Source of the DNA: Rhizobium sp. ACO-34A
GTDB taxonomy: Bacteria; Pseudomonadota; Alphaproteobacteria; Rhizobiales; Rhizobiaceae
Direction of reading: 5' to 3'
DNA length: 64,000 nucleotides
NCBI GenBank assembly: GCA_002600635.1
Contig: CP021371.1
Location: forward strand, 1,801,001-1,865,000
Shown: positions 1 through 8,724 of the stretch, in pieces
Layout: each line of letters begins with the position of its first letter
Position numbering within the stretch: the first letter of the stretch is position 1
Position numbers and translations under genes: made by a program
Notes under the pieces: model-generated
What the model saw: the letters and a program-made list of their open reading frames with translations, nothing else
The model's database searches: none
What the model was told of the DNA's origin: nothing

Positions 1-311
1 GGCGGTCTCGAACTTGCATTCCGATATATCGAGTCTGCTGTTGAACCTGCCTTGAAAGTCCTTGCTGGCCATGGAGTTCTTTGATCGTAATTACTTATAA
101 CTAAGCGTGATATGACAGGAACATGACGCCTTGCGCAATAGCCGGAGCCACGAATTGGCCATATTGGTATGTGAGCGCCGAGATGAATAACGGTCGCATA
201 TTCATCGTGGTGCCGAAGCGGCAATCGCTTTAAAGCGAACCCTGGCGTCCGTTTGTTAACCATGGTCGGCTTAAAGCATGGTTTTCGTTTGAACTGGAAA
301 CGGTAGGAAAG
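1..311. other. Left edge and leader of the L,D-transpeptidase gene
   Basis: No complete gene is visible. On the minus strand an ATG at 72 opens a frame running off the left edge (MASKDFQGRF...), and on the plus strand a frame from base 1 runs to a TGA at about 82-84. Either could be the end of a real gene; neither has a convincing ribosome binding site or recognisable motif. The rest is the upstream region of the gene at 312 and holds a 14-bp perfect palindrome at 225-238 (TCGCTTTAAAGCGA) and a 7-bp inverted repeat, AACCATG at 258-264 with CATGGTT at 277-283. Confidence 0.3.
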
Positions 312-1640
312 ATGTCGAAGAAATCTGGAATTGTCGATTTGTCACGCCGCGCGATCCTGCGCGGTGCCGCAGCAGCAGGTGCCGCAGCAATCGCCGGCCA
401 GGCAATCGCACAGACGGCAGTCGACGAGCTGATCAGCGCACCCCGGCGCGGCAACTGGGATGACCAGTTCGACGCCCAGGCTTCACGTGCGACGGCAAGT
501 GTCGTGTCGAACACGCCGATGCTGAGCGGCAGCAATCTCTTCAACTTCCAGGACGCGATCCAGAACTATCAGGCCATCGTCTCCAACGGCGGCTGGCCGC
601 AGGTCAGCACTTCCGTCAAGCTGAAGATCGGTGTCGTCGATCCGTCAGTGCAGCAGCTGCGCCAGCGCCTGATGATCTCCGGCGACCTCGATCGCGGCGC
701 CGGCATGTCCAACTCCTTCGACACCTATGTCGATGGCGCGGTGAAGCGGTTCCAGGCCCGTCACGGCCTGCCGGAAGACGGCGTTCTCGGTGAGTTCTCC
801 CTGAAGGCCCTCAACGTTTCCGCCGATACCCGCCTGATGCAGCTCAACGTCAACCTGCAACGCCTGCAGGAGATGATGAGCAAGCAGCTCGAAAACCGTT
901 ACATCGTCGTCAACATTCCGGCAGCCTATGTCGAAGCCGTCGAAGGTGACCGGGTTGCGCTCCGCAACACCGCGATCGTCGGCCGTGACAGCCGTCCGTC
1001 GCCGCTGGTGGATTCCAAGGTTTCCGACATCATCCTGAACCCGTACTGGACCGCGCCGCGCTCGATCGTCGAAAAGGACATCGTGCCGCTGATGCGCAAG
1101 GATCCCACCTATCTCTCGCGCAACAACATCCGCCTGATCGACGGCAAGGGCGGCGAAGTGTCGCCGGAGAGCATCGACTGGTTTGCGCCCAAGGCGCCGA
1201 ACCTGATGTTCCGTCAGGACCCGGGCAAGATCAACGCGATGTCCTCGACGAAGATCAACTTCCCCAGCCCGGAAGCGGTCTATATGCACGACACACCGAC
1301 GCAGGGCCTGTTCAACAAGTTGATGCGTTTCGAATCCTCCGGCTGTGTGCGCGTTCAGAACGTGCGCGACCTCATCGTCTGGGTGCTGAAGAACACCCCC
1401 GGCTGGAACCGTCAGGAAATCGAGCGCGTGATCGCAAGCCGCGTCAACACGCCGATCAAGGTGACGGATGAAGTCGGCGTTCATTGGGTCTACCTGACCG
1501 CATGGTCGGCCAAGGACGGCGTCGTTCAGTTCCGTGACGATATTTACGGAAAAGACGGCAACGCCCAGCTCGCGCTGCAGACCAATATCGGCGTCGAGCA
1601 GGTCTCCGGTTCCGTCGAAGACGATATCCTGCCGCAATAA
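312..1640 (+). CDS. Tat-exported L,D-transpeptidase (YcbB/YkuD family)
   Basis: Predicted periplasmic murein L,D-transpeptidase, which makes 3-3 peptide crosslinks or attaches proteins to peptidoglycan. The N-terminus carries a twin-arginine motif (SRRAIL) followed by an Ala-rich hydrophobic stretch, so export by Tat is likely. Residues about 100-165 look like a PG_binding_1 domain (VDGAVKRFQARHGLPEDG). The YkuD catalytic domain follows from about 195, with MHDTP near H326 and the active-site motif SSGCVRV with Cys345. The 442-residue length suits the family of large YcbB-like enzymes. ATG at 312 is preceded by AGGAAAG. It stands alone and is followed by a strong terminator. Assignment to the family is firm; the exact crosslinking role is inferred. 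Confidence 0.9.
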   Translation: MSKKSGIVDLSRRAILRGAAAAGAAAIAGQAIAQTAVDELISAPRRGNWDDQFDAQASRATASVVSNTPMLSGSNLFNFQDAIQNYQAIVSNGGWPQVSTSVKLKIGVVDPSVQQLRQRLMISGDLDRGAGMSNSFDTYVDGAVKRFQARHGLPEDGVLGEFSLKALNVSADTRLMQLNVNLQRLQEMMSKQLENRYIVVNIPAAYVEAVEGDRVALRNTAIVGRDSRPSPLVDSKVSDIILNPYWTAPRSIVEKDIVPLMRKDPTYLSRNNIRLIDGKGGEVSPESIDWFAPKAPNLMFRQDPGKINAMSSTKINFPSPEAVYMHDTPTQGLFNKLMRFESSGCVRVQNVRDLIVWVLKNTPGWNRQEIERVIASRVNTPIKVTDEVGVHWVYLTAWSAKDGVVQFRDDIYGKDGNAQLALQTNIGVEQVSGSVEDDILPQ

Positions 1641-1651
1641 CAGCGAAATTT

Positions 1652-1690
1652 CCGGCCGCCCTCATTTCCCGGGGGCGGCCGGTTCATTTC
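1652..1690 (+). terminator. Intrinsic terminator after the L,D-transpeptidase gene
   Basis: A 9-bp perfect stem, CCGGCCGCC (1652-1660) with GGCGGCCGG (1674-1682), closes a 13-base loop and is followed by the T-rich stretch TTCATTTCATT. It lies 11 bases after the stop codon. Confidence 0.75.
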
Positions 1691-1697
1691 ATTATGG

Positions 1698-1747
1698 TTA
1701 ATATACACTTATCGGGTGACGAATAATAACCGTTAAAAATTTGTTAA
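1698..1747 (+). promoter_or_regulatory. Tandem CtrA-like boxes upstream of the alpha-oxoamine synthase gene
   Basis: A perfect TTAA-N7-TTAA motif lies at 1733-1747. A near match, TTAA-N7-TTAT, lies at 1698-1712, 35 bp upstream. TTAA-N7-TTAA is the known binding consensus of the alphaproteobacterial cell-cycle regulator CtrA. The pair sits 81 to 130 bases before the ATG at 1828 in an AT-rich stretch. AT-rich DNA produces such motifs by chance more often than average, so binding is an inference. Confidence 0.45.
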
Positions 1748-1827
1748 AATTTTCGGTTGTGTAAACCGGAGCCCGAAAATATCATCCATCCGGCCGTGTG
1801 TTTTTGAGTTGGAGGCTGTGACGCAAG

Positions 1828-3201
1828 ATGGATATGAGCAGCTCGAGCCGGAAAGTCAGCATTCCAGCATCAGCCCTTCAGGGCAGTCTCAGGGACTATC
1901 GGGCGCCGACCGGTCCCGATCTCGTTGGCCGCACGGACGGCTTTTTCGAATGGCAGGATCTTCGCCGACGCAATGACGTCTGGCCTTACGCCCGTTCGAC
2001 CGAAACCGCGCCTGCAACCTATTGTAAGGTACGGTCGGATGCCGATCGCGGCTTCCAGGGTATCAATTTCGCCTCCCAGGACTATCTCAGCCTTTCTTCC
2101 CATCCGCGCATCAAGCAGGCCGCAATCGAGGCTGTTGAACGCTACGGCGTACATAGCGCCGGATCCGCGGCTCTCCTTGGCAATACCGCCAATTCGCTCG
2201 ATCTCGAAGCGAAGTTCTCGGATTTCCTCGGGGGCAGGGAGGTCGTGCTGTATCCAACCGGCTGGTCGGCCGGCTTTGCGTCCGTGCAGGGTTTCGTCCG
2301 TCCTGACGATCATGTGGTCATGGACGTGCTCGCCCATTCCTGCCTTCAGGAAGGTGCGCGCGCGGCGACCCAGAACATCCATCACTTTGCCCACCTGAAT
2401 ACGAATGCCGTCATCCGCCGGCTGAGCAAGATCCGCGAAAAGGCTCCGGATGCCGGTATCCTGGTGGTGACGGAAAGCCTCTTCTCCATGCATGCCGACA
2501 TTCCGGACTTTGCCGGTCTGCGCGAGGCCTGCGATACCTATGGCGCGACGCTCCTCATCGATTGCGCCCACGATCTCGGCGCCATGGGGCCGGGCGGCCT
2601 CGGCAATCTCGGCACCGCCGGGATGCTCGACGCGGCCGACATCCTGATCGGCAGCTTCTCCAAGAGTTTCGCCTCGAATGGTGGCTTTGTGTCGGTGAAG
2701 ACCCGCGCTGCGGCGGAATATCTGAAATACTTCAGCGCCACGCAGACCTTCTCCAATGCCCTTTCCCCGGTTCAGGCCGCGGTCGTCGGTACCGCGCTGG
2801 ACATCATTCGCTCGGAGGAAGGGGAAGAGCGGCGCCAGCGGCTGATGGACAACATTCTCTATCTCCGCAAGACCGTGGAAAATACTGGCCTTCGCGCGCT
2901 GGGTCTTCCGTCGCCGATCGTCCCCGTTTTCGTCGGCAGCGAAGCGCTTGGCCGGTTGATCTCTCGCCGTATGCCGGACTTCGGCGGCATCGCCAATCTG
3001 GTGGAATATCCGGCCGTTCCCAAGGCGGAATCCCGGTTCCGTTTCCAGGTGATGGCGGATCATACCCGCTCCGATGTCGATCGTGTCGTTGTGGCACTTG
3101 GCTCCGCGCTCGAAGCGGCGCGCACGGATCTGGAGCTTTGTGTAACTGTTAACGAAAGCCCCTCAAAATTATTGGGCACTTCAGCGTCAGCTGCTGCTTG
3201 A
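1828..3201 (+). CDS. Alpha-oxoamine synthase family PLP enzyme (AONS/ALAS/KBL-like)
   Basis: A fold-type I PLP enzyme of the alpha-oxoamine synthase family, which condenses an amino acid with an acyl-CoA, releasing CO2 in most members. The family signature is clear: the substrate-loop region GVHSAGSAALLGNTANSL, the cofactor-binding aspartate in LLIDCAHDLGAMG, and the PLP lysine in GSFSKSFASNGGF at about K279. It is 457 residues long, with roughly 60 extra N-terminal residues compared with BioF. The usual DDAH-type motif reads DCAH here. There is no biotin or haem gene nearby, so it is probably not BioF or HemA; a lipid- or signal-type product is possible. The ATG at 1828 lies 15 bases after TTGGAGG (1810-1816). 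It stands alone, with CtrA-like boxes upstream. Family assignment is confident; the substrate is unknown. Confidence 0.8.
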   Translation: MDMSSSSRKVSIPASALQGSLRDYRAPTGPDLVGRTDGFFEWQDLRRRNDVWPYARSTETAPATYCKVRSDADRGFQGINFASQDYLSLSSHPRIKQAAIEAVERYGVHSAGSAALLGNTANSLDLEAKFSDFLGGREVVLYPTGWSAGFASVQGFVRPDDHVVMDVLAHSCLQEGARAATQNIHHFAHLNTNAVIRRLSKIREKAPDAGILVVTESLFSMHADIPDFAGLREACDTYGATLLIDCAHDLGAMGPGGLGNLGTAGMLDAADILIGSFSKSFASNGGFVSVKTRAAAEYLKYFSATQTFSNALSPVQAAVVGTALDIIRSEEGEERRQRLMDNILYLRKTVENTGLRALGLPSPIVPVFVGSEALGRLISRRMPDFGGIANLVEYPAVPKAESRFRFQVMADHTRSDVDRVVVALGSALEAARTDLELCVTVNESPSKLLGTSASAAA

Positions 3202-3356
3202 GCGACAGCTTATATTCTTTTTGTTAGGCGTAGATAGCGTCTGTTTGCCTTTTTTGGCATCATTCGCCGATGTTAACAGCGTTTAACGATTGAATTTACT
3301 GTTTGGAAACACATTTCACACAGAGTTGACCAGCTCTGCGGTTGAAAGGCTGTCGC

Positions 3357-5411
3357 ATGACACTTGTTTCCCGGCTCGAGGCGGCCATCGACTGGCTGAC
3401 GCCGGCGCATCTGAAAGAAGATGTGCATACGCGCAAGCGTGTCCGCATGTTCCTGATCAGTCATATGTTCGGCCCCATAACCGGCGCGCCGATACCCTTG
3501 AGTCTGTTCGTCATCGACCCGGCCCCCTATCCGCAGGTGACGATCCTTGCCGCATCGATCTTTGGCTTCTGGTTGTTCCTGCCGCTCATCAAGCTGTTTC
3601 CGCGCAGTTACGGCGTGCTGTCACAGCTCTCGATCCTCAACCTGAATTTCGCAATTCTCTGGGGCTCATACCACTATGGGGGCGCAAGCTCGCCTTTCCT
3701 GATGTGGTACGTAGTCATGCCGATGCTCGCCTTCTTCTATATGGGGGCGACACTGGTGACGCGCGTGGCGGTGCTGTCGCAGCTCATGCTCGGCCTGTCG
3801 GTTTTCGTGGCGGCATACATCCTTCAGGGCGAGCGCTTCCCGGATAACATTCCGCTTGAGAACATGGTCTATGCGGGGATGATCTCGGCCTTCAGCGCGA
3901 CGATCTACGCCTTCTTCATGGCGAGCTACTACGCCAGTGTCGTCGACAGTCAGTCGGAGCTGATCAAGGAGATCGCCCGTCACGAGAAAACGCTGGAAGA
4001 GTTGACCGAAGCCAAGGAAGAAATGGAGCAGGCCAACGCCGCGCTGGTGATTGCCAAGAACCTTGCAGAGGCGCGCAACCGCGAACTCGAGGCGACGAGG
4101 GCGAGCCTTGAATATAATGCGCTGCACGACGCCCTGACCGGGCTGCCGAACCGGCGCTACCTCGATAACGTCATGGCCCAGTATGCCGAGTCCTGCCGGC
4201 GCGACGGCAGCGGTGTTGCCTTGCTGCATGTGGACCTCGACAGATTCAAGCAGATCAATGACACGCTCGGCCACACCGCCGGCGACGAGATGCTCATCCA
4301 CGTGGCAAAACTGATCAAGACCGTCGTTGGAGAAGACGACTTCATCGCCCGCGTCGGCGGGGACGAGTTCGTCATCGTCAGCCATGTGGATGAGGAGAAC
4401 AACGAGGCGCTTTCCGCCAAGGCGGACGAACTGATCGAGAAGATACGCCAGCCCGTTCCGTATCAGGGCCATCTCTGCCGCGTCGGCGCCAGCATCGGCA
4501 TTGCCGTCGGCATGGGGGAAAACATCGATCCCAAGAGCCTCCTGGTCAATTCCGATATCGCCCTCTACCGCGTCAAGCAGCGCACCAAAGGCCACAGCGA
4601 ATTCTTCTCCGAGGAGATCCAGCGCGAGATCGTCGATACCAAGCGTACGGCGGACGACATCCTGCGCGGCATCGAGCAGAAGGAGTTCATCAGCTTCTAT
4701 CAGCCGCAATTCGACGCGCGTACGCATGAGATCGTCGGCGTCGAAGCGCTGGTGCGTTGGAATCATCCGGCCAAGGGCATCCTGGCGCCGTCCCACTTCC
4801 TCGGCATCGCCGAGGATCTCAATGTGCTCAGCACCATCGACGGCATCATTCTCGACCGCGCGATCGCCGATCTGGAGCGCTGGAATGCTAGGGGCTTCAC
4901 GGTCCCCAAGATAGCCGTGAACGTTTCCGCCCGCCGGCTGAATGATCGCCAGTTGCTCGACAATCTGCGTGCGCTGGAAATCAAGCCCGGCACCGTTTCC
5001 TTCGAACTGGTGGAATCGGTCTTCCTCGATGAAACCGACGAGTCGATTTCCTCAAATATCGAGCAGATCAAGGAAATGGGGATTGAGATCGAGATCGACG
5101 ATTTCGGTACCGGCTACGCCTCGATCGTCAGCCTGCTCAAGCTCAACCCGAAACGCTTGAAGATCGACCGCCAGTTCGTTGCGCCGGTGCTCGTCTCCAT
5201 CGAGAAGCGCAGATTGGTTTCCTCGATCATCGATATGGGCAAGTCGCTCGGCATCGAAGTGATCGCCGAGGGCGTCGAGACGATGGAACAGGCGCACATT
5301 CTCAAGGAACTGGGGTGTGACGTGTTGCAGGGCTATGCCTTCGCAAAACCGATGAGCGCCGCCGATCTGGAGCGCTTCGTCGAACAGCATCAGTGGCGCA
5401 AGGCCTCCTGA
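3357..5411 (+). CDS. Membrane-bound GGDEF-EAL protein (c-di-GMP synthase/phosphodiesterase)
   Basis: A bifunctional-type c-di-GMP enzyme. About six hydrophobic segments span residues 25-200, then a charged, coiled-coil-like helix (about 205-250) leads into the GGDEF domain. GGDEF is intact at 334-338 (RVGGDEFVIV). The RxxD product-inhibition site expected five residues before it is absent (GEDD). The EAL domain keeps EAL at about 463-465, the metal-binding DDFGTG at about 581, and EGVET. Both activities could therefore be real. I chose ATG 3357 because GAAAGG lies 7 bases upstream; an in-frame TTG at 3342 is less likely. It is a single-gene unit. Which activity dominates, and the signal sensed by the membrane part, cannot be read from sequence. 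Confidence 0.93.
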   Translation: MTLVSRLEAAIDWLTPAHLKEDVHTRKRVRMFLISHMFGPITGAPIPLSLFVIDPAPYPQVTILAASIFGFWLFLPLIKLFPRSYGVLSQLSILNLNFAILWGSYHYGGASSPFLMWYVVMPMLAFFYMGATLVTRVAVLSQLMLGLSVFVAAYILQGERFPDNIPLENMVYAGMISAFSATIYAFFMASYYASVVDSQSELIKEIARHEKTLEELTEAKEEMEQANAALVIAKNLAEARNRELEATRASLEYNALHDALTGLPNRRYLDNVMAQYAESCRRDGSGVALLHVDLDRFKQINDTLGHTAGDEMLIHVAKLIKTVVGEDDFIARVGGDEFVIVSHVDEENNEALSAKADELIEKIRQPVPYQGHLCRVGASIGIAVGMGENIDPKSLLVNSDIALYRVKQRTKGHSEFFSEEIQREIVDTKRTADDILRGIEQKEFISFYQPQFDARTHEIVGVEALVRWNHPAKGILAPSHFLGIAEDLNVLSTIDGIILDRAIADLERWNARGFTVPKIAVNVSARRLNDRQLLDNLRALEIKPGTVSFELVESVFLDETDESISSNIEQIKEMGIEIEIDDFGTGYASIVSLLKLNPKRLKIDRQFVAPVLVSIEKRRLVSSIIDMGKSLGIEVIAEGVETMEQAHILKELGCDVLQGYAFAKPMSAADLERFVEQHQWRKAS

Positions 5412-5549
5412 TCCTCACTTCCTTTTCGATTTCCTGTTCGCGGGGAGCGCGTCATCGCTCTTTGATGCGCAAATGTCGCGTCCCGTATTGCCCTTGACCA
5501 TTCGGGACGTTAAGACCCCTTGGCATCAACCCGTCAGGAGCATTCAATC

Positions 5550-6839
5550 ATGTCGAACACAGATGCCTTCTTCTCCCGTCCGCTTGCCGAGACCGATCCG
5601 GAAATCTTCGGCGCGATCGAGAAGGAACTGGGTCGCCAACGTCACGAAATCGAGCTGATCGCCTCGGAAAACATCGTATCCCGTGCAGTCCTTGAGGCGC
5701 AGGGTTCGATCATGACGAACAAGTATGCCGAGGGTTATCCGGGCAAGCGCTATTACGGCGGCTGCCAGTTTGTCGATATCGCCGAAGAACTGGCGATCGA
5801 ACGCGCCAAGAAGCTGTTCGGCGTCAACTTCGCCAACGTCCAGCCGAACTCCGGCTCGCAGATGAACCAGGCCGTCTTCCTTGCTCTGCTGCAGCCGGGC
5901 GATACCTTCATGGGCCTCGACCTGAATTCCGGGGGCCACCTGACCCACGGTTCGCCGGTCAACATGTCCGGCAAGTGGTTCAACGTCGTCTCCTACGGCG
6001 TGCGTGAAGGCGACAACCTGCTCGACATGGATGCTGTTGCCGAAAAGGCCCGCACCCACAAGCCGAAGCTGATCATCGCCGGCGGTACCGCCTATTCCCG
6101 TATCTGGGACTGGAAGCGTTTCCGCGAGATTGCCGATGAAGTTGGCGCCTACCTGATGGTCGACATGGCCCACATTGCCGGCCTCGTTGCCGGTGGCCAG
6201 CATCCGTCGCCGTTCCCGCATTGCCATGTCGCCACCACCACCACGCACAAGTCGCTCCGCGGCCCGCGCGGCGGCGTCATCCTGACGAACGACGAGGATC
6301 TGGCGAAGAAGTTCAATTCCGCGGTATTCCCCGGCCTGCAGGGCGGTCCGCTGATGCACATCATCGCCGCCAAGGCCGTTGCCTTCGGTGAAGCGCTTCA
6401 GCCGGAATTCAAGGATTACGCGGCCCAGATCGTCAAGAACGCCAAGGCGCTGTCCGAGACGCTGGTTGCCGGCGGCCTCGACATCGTTTCGGGCGGCACC
6501 GACAACCACCTGATGCTGGTCGACCTGCGCAAGAAGAACGCCACCGGCAAGCGGGCGGAAGCAGCGCTTGGTCGCGGTTACATCACCTGCAACAAGAACG
6601 GCATTCCGTTCGACCCCGAAAAGCCCTTCGTCACCTCCGGTGTCCGTCTCGGTACACCGGCCGGCACGACCCGCGGCTTCAAGGAAGCGGAATTCAAGGA
6701 AATCGGTAACCTCATCATCGAAGTTCTTGATGGCCTGAAGGTCGCGAATTCCGACGAAGGCAATGCTGCCGTCGAAGCTGCCGTGCGGGAAAAGGTGGTC
6801 GCGCTGACCGGCCGCTTCCCGATGTATCCTTACATGTAA
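5550..6839 (+). CDS. glyA: Serine hydroxymethyltransferase
   Basis: GlyA interconverts serine and glycine, moving the one-carbon unit to tetrahydrofolate; cytosolic and PLP-dependent. At 430 residues it has the full family length. Diagnostic motifs include [10 protein letters not shown] near the N-terminus, [11 protein letters not shown], and [14 protein letters not shown] with the PLP lysine at about K234. CAGGAG at 5535-5540 ends 9 bases before the ATG at 5550, which decides the start. nrdR begins 9 bases after the stop, so glyA, nrdR and ribD are probably cotranscribed, as is common in rhizobia. Confidence 0.98.
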   Translation: MSNTDAFFSRPLAETDPEIFGAIEKELGRQRHEIELIASENIVSRAVLEAQGSIMTNKYAEGYPGKRYYGGCQFVDIAEELAIERAKKLFGVNFANVQPNSGSQMNQAVFLALLQPGDTFMGLDLNSGGHLTHGSPVNMSGKWFNVVSYGVREGDNLLDMDAVAEKARTHKPKLIIAGGTAYSRIWDWKRFREIADEVGAYLMVDMAHIAGLVAGGQHPSPFPHCHVATTTTHKSLRGPRGGVILTNDEDLAKKFNSAVFPGLQGGPLMHIIAAKAVAFGEALQPEFKDYAAQIVKNAKALSETLVAGGLDIVSGGTDNHLMLVDLRKKNATGKRAEAALGRGYITCNKNGIPFDPEKPFVTSGVRLGTPAGTTRGFKEAEFKEIGNLIIEVLDGLKVANSDEGNAAVEAAVREKVVALTGRFPMYPYM

Positions 6840-6848
6840 GGAAGACGC

Positions 6849-7325
6849 ATGCGCTGCCCCTTCTGCGGTTCAGACGATACCCAGGTCAAGGATTCCCGCC
6901 CGGCGGAGGATAATACCTCCATCCGCCGGCGGCGTATCTGCCCGGATTGTGGCGGTCGCTTCACCACCTTCGAAAGGGTGCAGCTTCGCGAGCTCATGGT
7001 CGTCAAGAAGACCGGTCGCAAGGTGCCCTTCGATCGCAACAAGCTCGTGCGCTCGTTCCAGATCGCGCTGCGCAAGCGGCCGGTCGACAACGATCGCATC
7101 GAGCGTGCGGTCTCCGGCATTGTCCGCAGGCTTGAAAGCTCGGGCGAGACGGAAATTCCCTCAGAGGAAATCGGCCTGCAGGTGCTTGAGGCGCTGAAAA
7201 GCCTCGATGATGTCGGCTTCGTCCGTTACGCTTCAGTCTATCGCGACTTCTCCCATGCGGAAGATTTCGAGCAGGTGATCGCCGAGATCAATGCGAAGAT
7301 CTCCCGCGACAGCGGCATGGAGTGA
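6849..7325 (+). CDS. nrdR: Transcriptional repressor NrdR
   Basis: NrdR represses ribonucleotide reductase operons by binding NrdR boxes when dATP occupies its ATP-cone domain. The N-terminal zinc ribbon has C3-x2-C6 and C31-x2-C34 ([18 protein letters not shown]), followed by an ATP-cone domain from about residue 49 ([16 protein letters not shown]). The length of 158 matches the family. It lies 9 bases after glyA and 3 bases before ribD, in one apparent operon. No nrd genes lie in this window, so its targets are elsewhere. Confidence 0.97.
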   Translation: MRCPFCGSDDTQVKDSRPAEDNTSIRRRRICPDCGGRFTTFERVQLRELMVVKKTGRKVPFDRNKLVRSFQIALRKRPVDNDRIERAVSGIVRRLESSGETEIPSEEIGLQVLEALKSLDDVGFVRYASVYRDFSHAEDFEQVIAEINAKISRDSGME

Positions 7326-7328
7326 TCC

Positions 7329-8414
7329 TTGGCCGCGGCGTCCGATGACGAGCGCTTCATGGCGGCCGCTATCCGCCTGTCCCAGTGGAATCTCGGACGT
7401 ACCTCCACAAATCCTTCCGTCGGCTGTGTGATCGTCAAGGACGGCATCATCGTCGGCCGAGGCGTTACGGCTGAAGGCGGGCGGCCCCATGCCGAACCGC
7501 AGGCTCTCGCCGATGCGGGAGAAAAGGCGAGGGGGGCGACTGCCTATGTCACCCTTGAGCCGTGCTCGCATCACGGCAAGACACCGCCCTGCGCCGAGGC
7601 GCTGATAGCCAGCGGCGTCGCACGCGTGGTCGTTTCTGTGACCGATCCGGACGAACGGGTGTCGGGGCGGGGGCTCGGCATGCTGGAGGCGGCCGGTATA
7701 GAGATAGAAAGCGGCGTTCTGGAAGAGGAGGGGCGCAAGGCGCTCACCGGTTACCTCACCCGCCAGACGAGGGCCCGCCCGCAAGTGATTCTGAAGCTTG
7801 CTGTTTCACAGGATGGCATGATCGGTCGTGAAGGAGAGGGACAGGTGGCGATCACCGGCCCTCTGGCCCGCGCTCAGGTGCAGATGCTTCGTGCAGAAAC
7901 CGATGCGATCCTCGTCGGGATCGGCACCGCGCTCGCCGATGATCCCGAATTGACCGTTCGTCTCCCGGGACTTCAGCAGCTCTCGCCCGCCCGCATTGTT
8001 CTCGATCGCAGGCTCGAATTGCCGCTCGGTTCGAAGCTGGTGAAAACGGCAAACGACGTTCCCGTCATCTGCATTGCTGAGCCCGGCGATGACGAGTTTT
8101 TCTCGGGCCGCCGTGATGCGCTCCGGTCAGCCGGGGTAGAAGTCCTGCAATCGGAAGATCTCGGGGCGCTGTTGTTTGCACTCGCTGCCCGCGGCATTTC
8201 TTCGCTTTTGGTGGAGGGGGGTGCCAACATCGCCCAGTCCTTCCTCGATCAGGGACTGGTTGACGAGATCTGGCTCTTCCGTGGCGATGTCGTCGTCGGG
8301 ACGGGCGGTATTCCCTCTCCAGTAACTCCGGCGAGGCTGCCACCGGAGTTTGTCCTTGAGCGCTCGCTCGCTCTTGGACCGGATCGTCTGGAGATCTTCC
8401 GCCGTCCCGACTGA
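7329..8414 (+). CDS. ribD: Bifunctional riboflavin deaminase/reductase RibD
   Basis: RibD catalyses two riboflavin steps: deamination of the pyrimidine intermediate, then NADPH-dependent reduction of its ribosyl chain. The N-terminal deaminase domain (about 1-145) shows HAE at 54-56 and the zinc cysteines C79 and C88 in EPCSHHGKTPPCAEA. The C-terminal RibD_C reductase domain spans about 150-355 (VILKLAVSQDGMIG, SSLLVEGGANIAQSF). No in-frame ATG lies at the expected place; a TTG at 7329, 6 bases after GGAG at the end of nrdR, is the best start and implies translational coupling. Unlike many rhizobial loci, ribE (riboflavin synthase) does not follow it. Confidence 0.95.
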   Translation: MAAASDDERFMAAAIRLSQWNLGRTSTNPSVGCVIVKDGIIVGRGVTAEGGRPHAEPQALADAGEKARGATAYVTLEPCSHHGKTPPCAEALIASGVARVVVSVTDPDERVSGRGLGMLEAAGIEIESGVLEEEGRKALTGYLTRQTRARPQVILKLAVSQDGMIGREGEGQVAITGPLARAQVQMLRAETDAILVGIGTALADDPELTVRLPGLQQLSPARIVLDRRLELPLGSKLVKTANDVPVICIAEPGDDEFFSGRRDALRSAGVEVLQSEDLGALLFALAARGISSLLVEGGANIAQSFLDQGLVDEIWLFRGDVVVGTGGIPSPVTPARLPPEFVLERSLALGPDRLEIFRRPD

Positions 8415-8417
8415 CGC

Positions 8418-8447
8418 TGGCTGTTCTGATGCGTTAACGCCAGAACA
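8418..8447. terminator. Hairpin between convergent ribD and the 25-residue membrane protein gene
   Basis: GCTGTTCTG (8418-8426) pairs perfectly with CAGAACAGC (8439-8447), and the interior GCGTTAACGC is itself palindromic, giving one long hairpin. It covers the last codons and stop of the minus-strand gene and lies 3 bases after the ribD stop. It has no clear T-tract, so a bidirectional terminator or mRNA 3'-end stabiliser is an inference. Confidence 0.5.
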
Positions 8448-8511
8448 GCATGATCAGAATGATAAGCGGAATCGGTACGCCGAGAAGCCAGAGCAATATG
8501 CCGCGACCCAT
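8434..8511 (-). CDS. 25-residue single-pass membrane protein
   Basis: A very short gene encoding MGRGILLWLLGVPIPLIILI followed by MLFWR, almost entirely one transmembrane helix with a double-proline kink. The frame extends upstream to 8628, but the ATG at 8511 is preceded by a near-perfect Shine-Dalgarno, GGGAGG, with 7 bases of spacing, and the upstream extension looks like shadow sequence. From memory, peptides of this sequence type recur in Rhizobiales genomes as unnamed proteins. No function is known to me. It is convergent with ribD and divergent from the ribH leader. Confidence 0.65.
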   Translation of the reverse strand: MGRGILLWLLGVPIPLIILIMLFWR

Positions 8512-8677
8512 TTGAAATCCTCCCTTGTCTGTGGCGGTAGCAACGGCTGCGCTGCCCTTCGCCACGTCGTTGTGACTGGAGCCTAAAGCTTCGGATGGAG
8601 GGTTTTGTTCCGGAAAATGATTGACCATGGGAGAAGGTGGAACCTCGTCACAGACGGTCGCTCAGCTAAAAACGCTT

Positions 8678-8724
8678 GCCATTGGCGATGCGCCGTGGTT
8701 TGACCCCACTGACTGGCCAATGGC
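8678..8724 (+). other. Predicted long hairpin in the ribH leader
   Basis: GCCATTGG (8678-8685) is exactly complementary to CCAATGGC (8717-8724). Between them GTGG (8695-8698) can pair with CCAC (8706-8709). The structure lies 31 bases before the ribH ATG. It does not resemble an FMN riboswitch. The region 8512-8755 otherwise holds only the promoter of the small minus-strand gene. Confidence 0.35.

Noticed and set aside
645..1637. Long minus-strand open frame opposite the L,D-transpeptidase gene
   Set aside because: Antisense shadow of a high-GC gene; no recognisable motifs and no ribosome binding site.
3273..3286. CtrA-like site before the GGDEF-EAL gene
   Set aside because: The two TTAA elements are separated by six, not seven, bases, so the motif does not fit the consensus spacing.
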